64,000 nucleotides of DNA from NCBI RefSeq assembly GCF_030272615.1, contig NC_081409.1, positions 876,131,594 to 876,195,593 of the forward strand. Direction: 5' to 3'. Position numbers and translations under genes: made by a program. Under the pieces are notes generated by a model, which made no database searches, had not been told where the DNA came from, and worked only from the letters and a program-made list of their open reading frames with translations. The DNA comes from Cryptomeria japonica. Taxonomy: Eukaryota > Streptophyta > Pinopsida > Cupressales > Cupressaceae. Shown here in pieces: positions 22,925 through 34,949 of this stretch (position 1 is its first letter; each line of letters opens with the position of its first letter).

Positions 22925-23690
22925 CAAGATATCATCCATTGAAATACAACAAAAATTGCAAACTCAAACCTCAAATTGTCAAATTTACAAGTTTCACAAC
23001 AGATTAGCTCTTTCGGTCTAAACAGTCGCACACATGGTCCAAACAATCGCACATACGTTCCAGACAGTCGCACCTACAGTCCAAACAGTCGCACTTTCAG
23101 TCTAGTCAAGATATCATCCATTTAAATACAACAAAAATTGCAAACTCAAACCTCAAATTGTCAAATTTACAAGTTTCACAACAAATTAGCTCTTTCGGTC
23201 CAAACAGTCGCACATACGGTCCAAACAGTCGCACCTACGGTCCAAACAGTCACACCTATAGTCCAAACAATTGCACTTTCAGTCAAGTCAATATATCATC
23301 CATTGAAATACAACAAAAATTGCAAACTCAAACCTCAAATTGTCAAATTTACAAGTTTCACAGCAGATTAGCTCTTTCGGCCCAAACAGTCGCACATACG
23401 GTCCAAATAGTCGCACCTACAGTCGAAACAGTCGCACTTTCAATCTAGTCAAGATATCATCCATTGAAATACAACAAAAATTGCAAACTCAAACCTCAAA
23501 TTGTCAAATTTACAAGTTTCACAATAGATTAGCTCTTTCGGTCCAAACAGTCGCACATAAGGTCGGTCCAAACAATCGCACATACGATCCAAACAATCGC
23601 ACCTACGGTCCAAATAGTCACACTTTCAATCCAAACAGTCGCACCTACGGTCCAAACAATCGCTCTTCTAGTCTAAACGTCACCTCTCTT
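22925..23690 (+). repeat. 180-bp higher-order repeat of 21-bp units
   Basis: Four units begin at 22925, 23107, 23288 and 23450 (spacing 182, 181, 162). Each has a unique part of about 90 bp (ATATCATCCATTGAAATACA...) and then about four 21-bp units of GGTCCAAACAGTCGCACCTAC type. The shorter spacing fits loss of about one 21-bp unit. Confidence 0.85.
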
Positions 23691-23849
23691 GGTATGAATG
23701 TTAGCTTTTTCATATCTCAACATTAACTCTCCAAGGTTGAGCTTGCTAGGTATAATCATCAATTTTCTCATTCTACATTAACTCTTGGGGTCAAAATAAT
23801 CATTGTCTAAGTTCTAACATCACTAGTTTAAGCTTCAAAGTTCGTGGTC

Positions 23850-23965
23850 TAAACGTCGACAATCTTGGTCTAAACGTCAGCTCTCTTGGTCTAAACGTCA
23901 GCTCTTACGGTCTAAATGTCATCTCTCTTGGTCTAAACATCAGCTCTTTTGGGTTGAATGTCAAA
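23850..23965 (+). repeat. 21-bp tandem repeat, array 3
   Basis: Five to six units of GGTCTAAACGTCAGCTCTCTT, 21 bp each, with a different consensus from the neighbouring arrays. Confidence 0.8.
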
Positions 23966-24141
23966 TTGCTCATGTTTCAACACTATATCTTCTAGTATGC
24001 GCTTACTAGGTCTAAATTTCAATTATCTAAGTCTAAAAATAAAAAAGTTAGGTCAAAACAACAATCTCTTATGTTCAAACACCTAATTTGTTGATTCCAA
24101 ACATCACTGTTTTAAACTTTAGAGTCACTATACTACAAAAT

Positions 24142-24450
24142 AGTATTTTTGGTATGTTCCTTAGCGTTCCTGGTCAGTTTGTCAGAGTTTCTGGTCAGTA
24201 TAGCAGCATTCTCGGCCAGTTTGTCAGTGTTTCTAGTCAGTTTGTTAGCATTTGTGGTCAGTATAGCAGCGTTGCTGGTCAGTTTGTCAGCGTTTATGGT
24301 CAGTATAGGAGCATTTCTGGTTAGTTTGTTAGCATTTCTGGTCAGTATAGCAGCGTTCTCGATTAGTTTTTCAGTGTTTCTGGTCGGTTTGTCAGCGTTT
24401 CTGGTCAGTCTAGCAGCGTTTCTAGTCATTTTGTTAGCATTTCTGGTAAA
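24142..24450 (+). repeat. 21-bp tandem repeat, array 4
   Basis: About fourteen units of GCGTTTCTGGTCAGTTTGTCA, alternating with ...CAGTATAGCA forms. Open on both strands: the minus frame (24483-24133) reads as an LTRNADK-type heptapeptide repeat and the plus frame as a hydrophobic heptad. I treat neither as a proven gene. Confidence 0.85.
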
Positions 24451-24670
24451 CTGCACCAAAATCAGAAAATAAAAACAACCCATTTCTCAGATAGTCAAAC
24501 AATAGAGACTAAATCATCTTCTTGGGTCACTTAGTCAGGTTATCATTTCTAGTAATTTTGTTAGCGTTTCTGGTAAACTGCACCAAAATCAGAAAATAAA
24601 AACAACCCCTTTCTCAGACAGTCAAACAATAGAGACTAAATCATCTTCTCGGGTCACTCAGTCAGGTTAT
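24419..24670 (+). repeat. 127-bp tandem duplication
   Basis: 24419-24545 is repeated at 24546-24670 with a few substitutions. It includes the last 21-bp units and the adjoining unique sequence. Confidence 0.8.
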
Positions 24671-25058
24671 CTTTTGCTAAAACAAATTCAAAGAAAGACA
24701 CACTAAGGTTCTCAAGTATTCATCTCCAACAAGTTTAAGATCTAACATTTCAAAGTGCAACATCACACCTTCTTTGATAAATTGATCACTCAAAACATAG
24801 TTTCTCATCGAGATCTATCATCCTCTATCACAAAACTGCAATGTTTCATTAGGATAACCTTGTCCCACATCATAGGATATATCGTTCCTATTGGACTTGG
24901 TTTTATCAAAATCATCATCATTGCACTGCAAACTAAGATCGAAAAACTTACAAATCTACAAATACTTGAATTATCTTTTCATGTCATATCACTTTATCAT
25001 ACCTACCTTGACAGTTGGTCACTTATCGAAACACCTTTTAGACAATTGAATCCTTGCA

Positions 25059-25448
25059 ATGGAAATAGAAACATTTGAAATAGTTGAAGAGCATAAAAAC
25101 ATGGAATACCAAAGCAAAATACAAGAAGAAGACATAACAGGTCAACATATCAGTGAAATCAAACAAGTCCAAAATCAAAATCCAACTATGTCAAAACCTC
25201 ACGAGGATTCAAATACATCTCCAAAGAAAGGTGGATCTCTTATTCAACTCTTAAAGAGATCCCTAAAGGTTTTTGTTGAGGAAGATCAAAATCGTGCACC
25301 TATGTCTAGGAATGGCTCATCCTCCCATAAGCAAATTCACTCTCCAAAGGCATCTATTCCTACACCTCTTAAAAACTTGCAAGAACCTTCCATAGCATCC
25401 TCACCAAACCATACACCCAAGGATGGAGTTCCCTAAGGGATATCCATA
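25059..25448 (+). pseudogene. GypB pre-protease ORF
   Basis: 125 codons from MEIETFEIVEEHKNM. Polar, Ser/Pro/Lys-rich, with no Gag fold or zinc knuckle. It precedes the protease and is probably the linker remaining after loss of gag, in the same frame as protease after one stop (TAA near 25434). Confidence 0.5.
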
Positions 25449-26145
25449 ATGGTCATCAAACCTATTTCAGAGGATCCTATTCAAAGCCCATCTCCTTCAT
25501 ATCTAAGCATTGATTCCTTGCAACATCCCCATAATGCTCCCTTACAAATTAAAGTCCTCATTCATAGAATGCTCGTTAAATGTGTCCTAATAGATGGTGG
25601 AGCTGGCTTAAAAATTTGCTCATTGAGTCTTGTTTGTGCTCTAGGCTATTCAAAAGATGCAGTTGATCCCCAGAAAAAAGATCACATTCAAAACATATGA
25701 TGAGGAAGAGCATTCCTCTAATGGAATTATGATATTACCCATCAGAGTGGGACCTTTGTAGAAAGAGATAACATGTCAAGTTCTAGACTTGGACTTACCA
25801 TACAACATACTCCTAGGAAGACCATGGATACATGACATTCAGACTATTCCATCGACATGTCATCAGTGCCTGAAATTTCCATACAATGGGTAGAAAATCA
25901 CGATCTCAGCAGACTCAAATCCATTGCAGTGTTGCAGTAATCTAAAACCAGCTCAAGAGGTCATTGTTACACATAATAGAGAGGCAACATTTTCAAGCAC
26001 ACAATCCAAGGAACAATCATTTGCATCAATTTTGTCAAGCATGGAAAAAAAATGTAGCAAAGAGATCGAGAGAACAGAGAATATTTTCTATCAGGGAAAA
26101 ACAAACAAGAGCAACTTTAAATTGAAAGGGATGAAGAATATGTAG
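25449..26145 (+). pseudogene. GypB protease region
   Basis: VLIDGGAGLKICSLSL carries the gypsy protease D-G-G motif (usually D-G-G/S-A). An A-run at 25673-25678 shifts the frame. The other frame continues with ILPIRVGPL, LDLPYNILLGRPWIHD and a TAG where Gln is expected (25759 and again 25891). It then becomes a Lys/Ser-rich linker. Confidence 0.8.
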
Positions 26146-26222
26146 GTGTCGATATAGTTCACACGTACGCAGGATAAACGTTAGGAACTAGCCCACTTGA
26201 AACAGAATCACATTCGGTTGAC

Positions 26223-26914
26223 TTGGACTTAATCAAGGACGATCAGGAGCTACTTGCAAGAGGTCATACTGACGAGAGTATCATTCTAGACATTGAAATG
26301 CATATTGAAAGCTCTGACATCTCTATCATGACCCCTAATATCTTTGAAATAATTCAACCTGAGGATCCTTTACCCTTAATCTATCTTGAATTTATGGACT
26401 CGAAAAATGAAAGACATACCACCATTGATATCTTTCCTAATGACCATGTCATATCCTTATATCTTAATGCAATCGAACCCACAACAACTTCCATCGGGGA
26501 TTTCACTAACGTATCTTCGAGTCAAGTGGGTGTCAAATCTCCTAGTCGCAAAAATGAAAATAAAGAAAATAATATTAGGTCTAATGCTGAAAACCATTTA
26601 TTGGCAACATTAGATCAAGAAAAAGTAAAAAGAAAGCACACATCTAATGGTGAAAACCTCCTCGAGGTGCCAAAAGATGGGAGATTTGACACCTTACCTG
26701 AATTTTATCAAGAGAGGTCATCTATCCTAATAGAATCGACAGAGGCAGTTAACATTGGCACAACTGATCTATATCCAACAACTTCTCTATTAGAACTAGC
26801 AAGGCAAAAATATTTGGAACTCTTCAAAAGGAGGCAAATCAAAAGATGGTCATATGCAGACATTCTAGGGTTGGATCCAGATCTTATAATACATCACCCG
26901 AATATCAGTCCAAG
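26223..26914 (+). pseudogene. GypB pol linker ending at RT deletion
   Basis: An acidic linker that ends with WSYADILGLDPDLIIHH, the conserved stretch just before the RT fingers in gypsy Pol. The RT itself is absent: the next residues belong to RNase H. The junction is near 26915 and in frame, so an internal deletion removed all of RT. Confidence 0.75.
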
Positions 26915-27230
26915 AGCAGGCATTGATAATGGAATACAACATGGATCAGCAGCAAGCATACTATTCATCACACCATAAGGTCATACAATTCCAAAAGCAT
27001 ACAAATTAAGATTTACATATACCAATAACACAACATAATATGAAGCTTTGGCCACAGGAATAAAGATGGCCATACAATGGAACATTACACAACTTCAGGT
27101 CTTTGGATACTCTCAAGTCGTCATCAATCAAATCAATGACGATTATCGAACAAAGGATGACAAACTCATGCCTTACAAAAAGATGGTTGATGATGTCAAG
27201 AAATAATTTTTTGAAATAATTTTTTAGCAA
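26915..27230 (+). pseudogene. GypB RNase H (aRNH type), inactive
   Basis: Starts GIDNGIQHGSAASILF, then YKLRFTYTNN, YEALATGIKMAIQWNI and QVFGYSQVVINQINDDY. This is the RNase H variant found in Tat-like gypsy elements. The usual Glu codon before YEAL is TAA, and the second catalytic Asp (GDSQ) is Tyr (GYSQ). Another TAA lies at the PQGHT position. It would not be active. Confidence 0.8.
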
Positions 27231-27539
27231 ATTTCGAGGAATGACAAAAAAGAAGTAGACGCCATGACAACACTTGCTTCTCTATTGCAGACACAGGAAA
27301 ATCAAGAGCATTACAAATTCCTAGTGGAAGAGTTGTTTTACCTTGCACATAATTGTCCTGATTCCCAAACTATCTATCACCTTGTTGGGCATGATTCCTC
27401 CCGCTATGGCCAAACTTACACATACCAGAAAGGTAATATCCTCCCTCTTGACTTGTCAAAAAATTCAAAAGAGAAACCTTATTCGCCAATCCTCCCATTA
27501 TACTCTTGTCACAGATACCCTTTTTAAATGAGGTCTAGA

Positions 27540-28374
27540 CGGTACTATTTTAAGATGTCTCAAACAAGAAGAATCTAAGAATGCCTTAAATGAAGTACAT
27601 AACGACATTTGTGGCACTCATTCAAGTGGTCTTACCCTTTCGAAAAAACTCATACGCTTGGGCTATTATTGGCCAACTAAGGAACGAGATTATTTTCAGA
27701 TAGCTAAAACATGCAAACAATGTCAGATCCATGAAAATTTAATTCATGCACCAGCACAAGAACTTCATGCTTTGGTGACATCTTGACCTTTCTACCAATG
27801 GGGTCTTGATCTAGTAGGCAAGATAAATCCTCCTTCATCCAATGGTCACAAATTCATCCTTGTAGCTATAGAATATTTTACAAAATGGATTGAGGCAGTA
27901 CCTCTCATCAATATCACAGGAAAACAAATTGCTGCATTTATCTTGAACTACATCATCTGTCGCTATGGAATACCCATGACCATTATCACTGATAATGAGC
28001 GAATATTCAAGAATCAAGATGTCCAAGAATTATGTGAGAAATTCAAAATCCAACACAGATTTTCCACACCCTACTATCCACAAGGGAATGGGCAAGCAGA
28101 AGCATCAAACAAAACTATTTTGAAAATCCTCAAAAAGACAGTGAATGATGCTGGCAGAGATTGGCATATTCAATTGAACCCTTCTCTACGGGCCTACCGT
28201 ACTAGTATCCGCACACCAACAGGTGCCACACCTTTCTCTCTTGTTTATGGATCAGAAGCAATATTGCCAATAGAAGTAGAGATACCTTCTCTACGAGTAT
28301 CATTAAAAGGTCTTATCCCAGACGAAGAACAACGAGTATCTAGATTGCAGGAGTTAGAATTGATCCATGAATGA
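27540..28374 (+). pseudogene. GypB integrase, catalytic triad kept
   Basis: H2C2 zinc region (HND...GTHSSG...CKQCQIH), then the DDE core: WGLDLVGK (D), TIITDNERIFKN (D), GNGQAEASNKT (E). One TGA at 27784 sits in TS-stop-PFYQWG, where Arg is usual. The C-terminal part continues through TPFSLVYGSEAILPIEVEI. Beyond 28374 the frame is broken. Confidence 0.9.
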
Positions 28375-28656
28375 AGACAAATGCCTTTGATCATTTAAAG
28401 GTATATTAGCAAAGAATGTGCTGAAGTTATAACCAATAGGTCAAACCACAAACCTTTCAAATTGGGGAACTAGTACTAAAGGAAAATCCACGAAACCAAT
28501 CAGATCGAGAAAAGAAAGGAAAGTTTGAACCAAACTGGTTAGGTTCGTTTGTGATCACAACAGTATTTGGGTCGGGAGCATATCATCTATCAACACAGTA
28601 CGGGGATCAGCTCGAGGAACCCATCAATAACATGCATCTGCAAAAGGTTTATGTCT

Positions 28657-28835
28657 GAAAAAGCAAAAAAATCCCAAAACAGTGAAAAAGCAGAAAAATC
28701 CAAAAACAGTGGAAAAGCAGAAAACTGCAAAAACAGTGAGAAAGCATAAAAATCCAAAAACAGTGGAAAATTAGAAAAATCTAAAAACAGTGAAAAACAA
28801 AAAATACAAAAAACAGTGAAAAACAATGAAAAAAA
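28657..28835 (+). repeat. 27-bp (nine-codon) repeat at pol C-terminus
   Basis: Six to seven units of GAAAAAGCAGAAAAATCCAA... ending ACAGT, 27 bp each, coding for EKAEKSKNS-like nonapeptides in the frame of 28567-28749. A Lys-rich C-terminal tail. Confidence 0.8.
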
Positions 28836-30487
28836 ATAAACAAAAAAAATCAAATATGAGAAAAAGTGCAATAAATATAGATGGTGAAAACTTGGCAAAT
28901 AGGCGCTATCTGTCAGTTAGCTCTTCCATCTATTGGTTCATGCATCCTTCCGCTTGCATTCCTTTCCATCAGCGCTGTTCATATCTATAATAAAGCCTTT
29001 GTACATATGCGGGCATCCTAGGTGATTTCTCTTCATGGTTTGGATCATTGTATATATCATAATAAAGTTTGTTTCTAGATTGGGGGCAAAATCCTGAACC
29101 TAGCTGGGGGCAAAAATTTTCATCATTTTGAGCTTAATCAAATAGGTAGAACAACTGTTAGGCAACACTTGTCAAGCGAAAAATTGGGACACATCCAACA
29201 TTGAACATAAGATCACATTGTCAACCATTAACTATCACATATCGGTCTAAATATGACAAACACATATCAATGGATGATATCTCTTGACTAATGATTTTAA
29301 CACTTTGACAATAATGGTTCAACTATTTTATCTTGATTTTCGCTATCATGATTTTTGAGTGACTCCAGGATGTCTTTGATTAGAGGAACAAGAAAGGAAC
29401 ATGATATTTTTCTTGTCTACTATCTGTAAATTAATCGTTAATATGTGCAAGGTTGTCTCAGGACATGATCATCAGAGTATCATGGAAGACATTTCAGACT
29501 TGCATATAGAAATGGTTAATACTGCATGTTTTACGCAAGCAACACTAAGGTAATCTCGTTCAGTTATACCTCGATGCTTGTGCTAACTTGCAATATCAAA
29601 ACCCAGGAAAGTAGTGCTAGGTCATCATGGTTCAATTATACCATTGATGTTTGCACTCACTTCCCACATTTTAAAGGCTCAATGATGAAACAAAGCAATG
29701 ACCACATGACTGGTCTGATCGCTGCATTGCATTTCATTTTGCATTTACATTTAGCTTGCATTTCATTCTTGCATGGGATCACAAAAGCTCATCTTATCCA
29801 AGGCCAAATCTATCGCAAGTATCATCAATGTATCATCATAGGTGTATAAACAATCAGAACGATGGCTCCCCTCTCTACAGATATTGTCGACCCAAAGCGA
29901 ATCTTATGCTACTCCCTCAAATATGTCAGCATTAGTTTATCTGAATCTTCCTGCAACAAGATATCAACAAAATGTTAGTTCTTTATCTAATCAATATTAT
30001 CAATTCTATCAATCGACCTCATCTGATCTATTCTATCATATCTTGTATAGGATGTATCTTTCCTGGAACCCGACGTTCTGATCAAGTCTTATACAGGATA
30101 TATCGTTCCTAAAACCAGACGCTTTGATCATCTTTGTCTTATACAAGAGGTGTCATTCCTGAAACCAAACTAAATCTCGATCTCATCAATCTAATCAATT
30201 CAATCAAACTCTATCAATCATCACATCAAGAACCACATCAAAGTAATCAAAGAACTCGCACTTTCATCAACCACGGTTGCAGGAATCATCCAATAGCCTA
30301 TCGGGAAATCAATTTCGCAAAGATCCAAAAACTCCAAAGGTCGATTATCTCAATTGGTCTCCTAAGGGGGCATCATCGTATCACAATTTAGCAATCAATG
30401 GCCAGGGAATCCTATCAAACCAATATCACATCAACATCATCACATTGAGAATATTCTTTGAATCAATGCATCATCACACCTCGCTTC
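28836..30487 (+). other. GypB 3' untranslated region
   Basis: No gene recognised. Two extra PPT-like motifs (GGGGGCAAAA) lie at about 29084 and 29106. Three related segments of about 50 bp with TATACARGATRTATCGTTCC type cores lie at 30045-30165. Confidence 0.6.
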
Positions 30488-30501
30488 AAAGAGGGGCAAA
30501 A
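30488..30501 (+). promoter_or_regulatory. GypB polypurine tract
   Basis: AAAGAGGGGCAAAA directly before the 3' LTR. Confidence 0.85.
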
Positions 30502-31520
30502 TGTATACACCTAAAAATGGTCTGAAGATAATTAATTAAATAAGCAATTATTTAATTAACCCCCCTTCCCAATTTGATTGAATTCATTAGCAATTTGATT
30601 AAATCCCTTTCATCTACTTATTAATAAATCTAAGGATTTATTTAATAGGTTCATCTCAATAGTTCCCTTTGATTAATTAAAATAAATTGATTAATCCCCC
30701 CATTAAAATCAATTCTTCTAATCCCTAATTAAAATTAACAAACTCAAGTTTGCTGAGATTAATTATCATTTTCCAAATTATTCGAATTTCTAAATTCAAA
30801 TGAGCACATGGCTCATAAATTCTAACCACCTAACTTGACCATCCCCCAACCTAACCCATTCCACCTAACCTTGGGTTTAACTAACCTTGTCCTATCTTGC
30901 ACACCCTAACCTCCTATGGTGTGGATATTCTCCCCTAGAGACACATGACACTTTTTCCACGTCTCCTCCCTTGGACACTTGCCCTCTCATGAGCAAGGCT
31001 CCTTGACACTTGTCACCACAGAGATGACAAGTGTCCCTTCCTCAAACCTCTTCTCCAATTTCCTCAATCTTGGCCCTTGATATCTTCATATTAGATCTGG
31101 ACCGTTGATTCCTGCCACCTCACCTTTGGCCTTGGAATTCCTATAAATATCCCCCATTTTTGGAGCAATAAGGATCCCTTGCATTCATATTTTCAGCATC
31201 ATTACTGTAGGCATTTTCATTTCAATCATCTTGTAATTAGCATTTTGGATTAATCATAGCATTGCATTTCATATCATTTGCATAATCAATCATGATCAAG
31301 TAGCTACTCAACTCTTGAGCTGCCACTTTGGAGGTTATTGATCCACTGAGAGCCAACCAATCCAACACATTCAAGGTCCTCAAGAATAGAGGAAAATGGG
31401 ACATTTCAAGGAAGGCTTATGGTTTGCATCTTTAATTTAGTTTTCAATTAAGCTTTCCATTATGTTTTATTGTCTCATTATGTGTATGCCTTTCTTATAT
31501 ACCACATTTTTAGCATCACA
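30502..31520 (+). repeat. GypB 3' LTR
   Basis: 1019 bp, TGTATACACC to TAGCATCACA, with TATA box CTATAAATA at 31141. More diverged from the 5' LTR than the two Copia-1 LTRs are from each other, consistent with GypB being older. Confidence 0.9.
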
Positions 31521-31537
31521 TCATCTATATTTTTTTG

Positions 31538-33373
31538 ATGAATAGGCATTCACTTTATTAATATTAAAGATAGAAATACATATTCACAAAAAAAGGATGG
31601 GTGGTAAGAAACCACATCTCCGGAAGTCACATGGGCCTAGCCTAGAGAATCAAAAGAAACAGAACCAAAGGCCATCAGGGTGCAAGAGCAGTGCCCACAG
31701 AAGGTGGGGGATCACGTCATCAGGATGACCCCAACCAGAAGTGGGGGCTGGGGTGACGTCGGGAAGAGACCAATTATCTTCATCGTGCTCCTTCTTTTTA
31801 TCTTCTTCATCCCTATGGGGGGAAATTGCTGGGGAAATTCACGAGAAAAATTTGCCAGAGGATCCTCTAGAACCACCAGGAGGAGTGGAAGCCGACCACC
31901 CAGAAGCACTACCAGGCCACCCAGAAGCGCTGCCTAGCCACCTAGAGGTGCCACCATCAAGAGTCACTGCCCCTCTCGAGGGCCACCACTGGTCTACCCT
32001 AGGAGAGGGGAATGTGTCCACCTATGAGGAGGAGAACCATGCAAAGAAGCTTGAGAGTGGCTGCGCTGCCAGCCTCGGGAGGGTGACTGCTGACGGGTGA
32101 AGGGTGAGGGAGGAACTCATGCCATAGTGTAAGGGGCATTGGCCTAGTGGTCGAGCATCTCCTATAGGCTAGAAACCTCAAGTGCAACTTTATTAGCTTG
32201 CACCTAAATCCGCAAAAGCACATTAGAGCATATAATAGATTTAGAATAAAATGAAACATGTACATCCATCTGAGAAGCATTTCTATCTTTCCATATGTGA
32301 AAGAGAATCTCGACCCTAGAAATGTGCCAAATTTGAGAAAATTTGGTGGGTAGCCTGGGAGAATCTCCCAGAAGAATCATATGTCAAGAAAAGGGTTTAG
32401 GCCTAAAGGGCTAAAATAAATCATAAATCCAACACCAAAGTTGTTGAGCTCTAGAACAAAACTAGGAAAGATGCTTAAAAGATTCTATTTGCCCATAGGA
32501 AGGGCAATGAGGGTCAATGAACCCCAGGTGAATGAGCCACAACCCCACCAGTAAGCCTTGGAAAAGAATACACCAAGCAAAGTGGACGAGCTTAGGCTCA
32601 ACTCTGGCAGACCACACAATAGAGAAGCACTGGTGCTAGACACACCTGACAAACTGAAGATTCTATTTGTGATTTAAGGAATCCACCATCAGGAGATGTA
32701 GAGAGAGCCATGAGTAAACCATACATAGATTATAACTCCTAAGAGGAGAGTTAGGATACCATTTCCAATCTTTCAACCAAGGCTTAGACCCACGAATGCC
32801 CACCTTATGAAGCATATCAGAGGGGATGGCCTGCACCAAACCCTCAAAGGTGGCCTGATCCTAGTTATTAAGACCCAACAAGGGATGAAAGTCTTCCCAA
32901 GAAAGAATACACATGGAAGCCCTATGAAAAAGATGGTGGACAGACTAGATGCCTTTCTTGTGAAACCGGAGCACCTTGAGACCGAGGATTTTAGCAAGGG
33001 GTCTACCATTATAGTCAAAGAAAGGTGACCACTAGACATTATGAAGGTCGAGGGAGAGCCCATCTCAAAATCCATCTCCAAATCATCAAAGCCACAACTT
33101 GATAGTTTCCCAGGCCTTGCAAATTATTTTAGCAACAAAAGTCCCCACAATTTGAACTAGTTCCCTCATAACCAAAAGGGTTTGAAGACCAATGCCTTTC
33201 CAGGTAGGTCTGTGAACCAGAAAACCAAATTGAATACAATGCTCGAGGATAATTTTCCAGGCTTCATCGCCAGAAAGGGCTCTGATAATCCATTTAACAC
33301 AAGGAGTTGTTCACTGCCTCTGAGTGGAGAGCAGACCCAAATCCCTCGAGTCTCTAGGCAAGAAACATAAATC
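31538..33373 (-). other. LINE C-terminal and 3' region
   Basis: Broken frames of the ORF2 C-terminus and the 3' UTR. On the plus strand, 32130-32200 contains TGGCCTAGTGG, a perfect pol III A box, with a poor B-box-like CTCAAGTGCAACT about 45 bases later. It may be a SINE head inside the LINE (low confidence). Confidence 0.5.
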
Positions 33374-33599
33374 CTAGGCGACTCTATGAAAACTTCTATG
33401 AGGATCTGATGAGGACCAAAGGAAGTCACGCATGAGCTTCTCAAGCTTCAAGTAGGAAGATTTCAAAGGATCCCAATAGGAAGAACAGTACACATGGGTG
33501 GCCACCAACACGTTAGAGAAAATATGAAACTTTCCTGCCAAAGAGAGAGGGTTGGTAGTCCAATAAGCCACCTTTTTCTCAATCCAAAGTATAAGAAAT

Positions 33600-34575
33600 T
33601 ATCAAAGCTCGACTAGAAAAGCTTCAAAGGCAAAGGGTATTCCCAAGAAGTGAAAAATTTCCCCTTTCGTGATCCATTTCCAGTCATAATGCTGAAGCCA
33701 ACCTGGGCTAGGGAGAGAAAACTGTCTGTAGCAAAGCACTTTATGCCACTGGATAGCCGAGCCAGAGGCCAGGCAAGAGTGGTTTTTATATTATCCTCTT
33801 CCTCCAGAAGAGTGGGGAAAGAGTCATCGACAAAATGACCATTAACAAATTGTGAGGGAGAATCGAGCAAAGAGATCCCACAAACTAGCCCTTGTGAAAT
33901 AGAGTGTGCCAACAAATACCCAAAACCTTCAACAACAAGTACATACAGAGAAGGAACCAATGGACAACCTTGTCGGATGGAACAGAAGAGACCAAAGGTC
34001 TTGGATTGGTAGCCATTAATGGTGATACAAGCAAATGCCTCAGCAAAGAGCATCTCAATAGACTGAAGAAATTTTGGCCCAAACCCCAATGCAGACAACA
34101 TGGCAAGCATGAAAGGCCACTCAATGTGATCATAGGCTTTGGCAAAATCAATCTTAATGAACATAGATTTTTGGTGTGAGTGATGATCCCATTCCTTACC
34201 TTCCCAAACCGTGATAATATTATCCAGAATGAACTTGGATTTGATGAAGCCTGTTTGTTCATGATAAACAACAAGCATCAACATCTCGTGAATTTTAAGA
34301 GCCAAAGATTTAGGTATGATTTTGTATGACACATTGAGGAGCGTGATGGGACACGAATTGCAGATATCCTCCGAATCTCCAGACTTAGGTATGAATTTAA
34401 TATTTCCTTGATTGATAAGATTTCCTAAGGATTTATTATGAAAAGCCTCGAGATAGACTTAATGGAAATAAGACCCAATCTGATCTCAAAGGACTTTGTA
34501 ATATTCACACGGAAAGCCATCAATGCCAGGGGTCTTGTCATCGGCCATCGAGCATACGACTTCCTTGAGATATGC
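33600..34575 (-). pseudogene. LINE ORF2 reverse transcriptase
   Basis: KTPGIDGFPCEYYKVL (about 34540) then QTGFIKSKFILDNII, FIKIDFAKAYDHIEW, SIRQGCPL and the catalytic FVDDS (normally FADD). A 239-codon frame covers 34332-33613. The C-terminal LINE region (LSLAGKFHIFSNVLVATHVY) follows at 33571-33374. Confidence 0.9.
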
Positions 34576-34949
34576 AATAGTGAGGAGCAAATTTTTTTCT
34601 GGGCTGAGATTAGCCTATTTGGCATGACAACCAAGCATTCTTGGAGAGCGCATTGGCGCTCTAGAGTGCAACCATGAGTTGTAAAAACCTCTTCATAATG
34701 ATGAACAAAAGCATGGAGGATATCAGGAAGCTCAGACAACACTTGAGTATCCTCCTTAATTATCTGAATACTTGGAGAGGAGTGTTGGGCCCGTAGATCC
34801 AGAAAGGATTCTTTAGAGGCATGACCCCAATCTTGAGCCAGTGCAATCTAACCTTGATTTGAGCCCCTCCAGCAGTGTAGCTGTTAGCAACTTGTTTGCG
34901 ATGATGCAACTCGGCAACCTTGACCTAAAGGGTCGGGGAAAAAGGATTG

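Larger units (their letters stand above)
21484..25058 (+). other. GypB 3.5-kb repeat-rich leader
   Basis: No Gag domain is recognisable between PBS and the first pol-like frame. The interval holds several 21-bp-period arrays, a 180-bp higher-order repeat and a roughly 650-bp block that recurs at 39560-40330. Long open frames here (for example 21559-21975 and 24149-24472) arise because 21 is a multiple of three. Confidence 0.7.
14163..31520 (+). mobile_element. GypB: gypsy LTR retrotransposon, RT deleted
   Basis: LTRs start TGTATACACCTAAAAATGG and end TTTTTAGCATCACA. The 5' LTR is 14163-14432 plus 20715-21483 (split by Copia-1); the 3' LTR is 30502-31520. TSD is GCATC (14158-14162) and TCATC (31521-31525), one mismatch. 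Order: PBS, 3.5-kb repeat-rich leader, short ORF, protease, RNase H, integrase, polypurine tract. Gag and RT are missing. Presence of an aRNH-like RNase H directly before integrase suggests a Tat-like gypsy lineage (inference). Confidence 0.9.

Noticed and set aside
22925-23690. CRISPR-like array (regular repeats with spacers)
   Set aside because: The 21-mers are contiguous without unique spacers, lie in a plant retrotransposon leader, and no cas genes exist.
31680-32100. Plus-strand Pro/Glu-rich frames as a gene
   Set aside because: They are antisense to the LINE 3' region and show no conserved feature.
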